Assembly (NCBI GenBank): GCA_934098665.1
Contig: CAKOOO010000003.1
Span: 1 to 64,000, forward strand
Reading direction: 5' to 3'
Source: an uncultured Bacilli bacterium
GTDB taxonomy: Bacteria; Bacillota_I; Bacilli_A; RF39; UBA660
DNA: 64,000 nucleotides
Positions 63,351 to 64,000 of the stretch are shown one piece after another; the stretch's first letter is position 1, and the number at the start of each line of letters is the position of its first letter. The notes beneath the pieces were generated by a model. It made no database searches, had not been told where the DNA came from, and worked only from the letters and a program-made list of their open reading frames with translations. The translations under genes and the position numbers were made by a program.

Positions 63351-64000
63351 AATCAGCCCATAAGTTTTGTGGATATATACCTAAAGATATATAATTATTA
63401 ATTTTATTTTTAACTATTTCAAGGTCTTCTTTATAAGTCATTCCTATCCATGTTGAGGGAGTTGATACTACATCGACCATTCCCATTTTTACATATTCAT
63501 CTACTACATCAGGAAGTAAAAATTCTCCCGTTTCTAAATTACCATGAGATAAAAAATCTACAAGCATGTTTTCCATTTTTTCAAAAATATCTATACTAAA
63601 ACCATACATAAGCATTGAACATGGATTATTAACAGGTACATTGAAAGAAGCACTTCCATTAAGTGGTGAGCATGTAACTTTATCACCAACCTTTTTTACT
63701 TTACTTTCTACTATAGTTTCAATTTTATTATTTTTTTCTATTACTACGCCTCTTTTTACTTCACCTTCAAAAGAAAGTGTTGCACCAATAGGATAACCTA
63801 CAACGCATATTCCTTTTTTATTATCTAAATAATTACTTAATATTTCAAAACTTTCTTTTCCATAAAAATCATCTGATGAAATAAGTGCAAAAGGTCCTTT
63901 AATTTTATCTTTTGCACAGTAAAGTGCATGAGCAGTACCAAGTGGTTTTACTCTATCAATTTTCATATCTATAGGAATATTTTCCATTTCTTGATATGCA
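63331..64000 (-). CDS. NDP-sugar pyrophosphorylase (UTP-glucose-1-phosphate uridylyltransferase-like), partial
   Basis: The gene runs off the right edge, since the reading frame stays open beyond the ATG at 63987. What is visible is the substrate-binding and catalytic middle to C-terminal part of a nucleotidyltransferase: KPLGTAHALYCAKDKIKG, SSDDFYGKESF, then VGYPIGATLSFEGEVKRGVV and TGEFLLPDVVDE. The PLGTAHAL segment and the DD pair are the usual sugar-nucleotide motifs. It would make an NDP-sugar for cell-wall polymers or glycans. The precise sugar cannot be named. Confidence 0.75.
   Translation of the reverse strand, partial: AYQEMENIPIDMKIDRVKPLGTAHALYCAKDKIKGPFALISSDDFYGKESFEILSNYLDNKKGICVVGYPIGATLSFEGEVKRGVVIEKNNKIETIVESKVKKVGDKVTCSPLNGSASFNVPVNNPCSMLMYGFSIDIFEKMENMLVDFLSHGNLETGEFLLPDVVDEYVKMGMVDVVSTPSTWIGMTYKEDLEIVKNKINNYISLGIYPQNLWADYERKNR

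Noticed and set aside
1..64000. Mycoplasma-type code (UGA as Trp)
   Set aside because: Tryptophan codons inspected are TGG, and TGA acts as a stop in the ORF6N remnant. No gene needs TGA readthrough.
1..64000. CRISPR array, tRNA, rRNA, or complete insertion sequence
   Set aside because: No regularly spaced direct repeats, no tRNA CCA-type folds and no transposase or recombinase protein were seen.

Overview
The window reads as chromosomal DNA from a very AT-rich, low-GC Gram-positive bacterium, most likely an uncultured member of the class Bacilli (an RF39, RFN20 or Erysipelotrichia-like gut lineage). The evidence is a PolC plus DnaE pair, yqeG-yqeH, a DUF2624 gene next to endonuclease IV, ylbD/ylbE-like genes, a Bacillus-type CotE spore morphogen, and TGG used for tryptophan under the ordinary code. 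The exact taxon cannot be fixed from sequence alone. Almost all genes lie on the minus strand, tightly packed with many 1-30 nt overlaps. I saw no rRNA, tRNA, CRISPR array, transposase or integrase.

Layout. 0.1-18 kb is housekeeping: a short pyrophosphatase, murF, a decayed ORF6N region next to a likely small RNA, efp, rpmG, a class B PBP, nfo, a prepilin, ylbD/ylbE, parE-parC and tig, then two tandem amidoligase-like genes. 18-19.7 kb holds the first of three paralogous surface proteins. 19.9-37 kb holds ftsW, a MacB-like ABC transporter, mraY, a PASTA PBP, mutL-yqeH-yqeG, and dnaE directly followed by polC. 37-44 kb holds a surface-protein gene remnant, prsA with two signal-less DUF11-like genes (plus strand), ruvA-HAD-ruvB, a PfkB kinase fused to a SIS isomerase domain, and a short rpmB. 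44-50 kb holds rpsP-khpA, cotE and a Tad pilus operon (tadZ-tadA-tadB-tadC with two TadE-like pseudopilins). 50-57 kb holds an atypical Clp ATPase, a RelE/HigB-like fusion, a YihY protein and a membrane sensor with an altered GGDEF motif. 57-61 kb holds the other two surface paralogs, each behind a long shared leader with an inverted repeat. 61-64 kb holds ligA and a truncated sugar nucleotidyltransferase.

Cell-wall synthesis (murF, mraY, ftsW, two PBPs), replication and repair (dnaE, polC, parC/E, ligA, mutL, nfo, ruvAB) and protein folding and export (tig, prsA) form the core. The accessory layer is mainly cell surface: a prepilin, Tad machinery, and three SipW-type-signal surface proteins whose C-terminal lectin-like domain has a sharply bounded 28-29 codon hypervariable segment. 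The most promising undescribed features are that hypervariable family with its inverted-repeat leaders, the PfkB-SIS fusion with paired cysteine knuckles, the tandem amidoligases, and the small RNA beside the ORF6N remnants.
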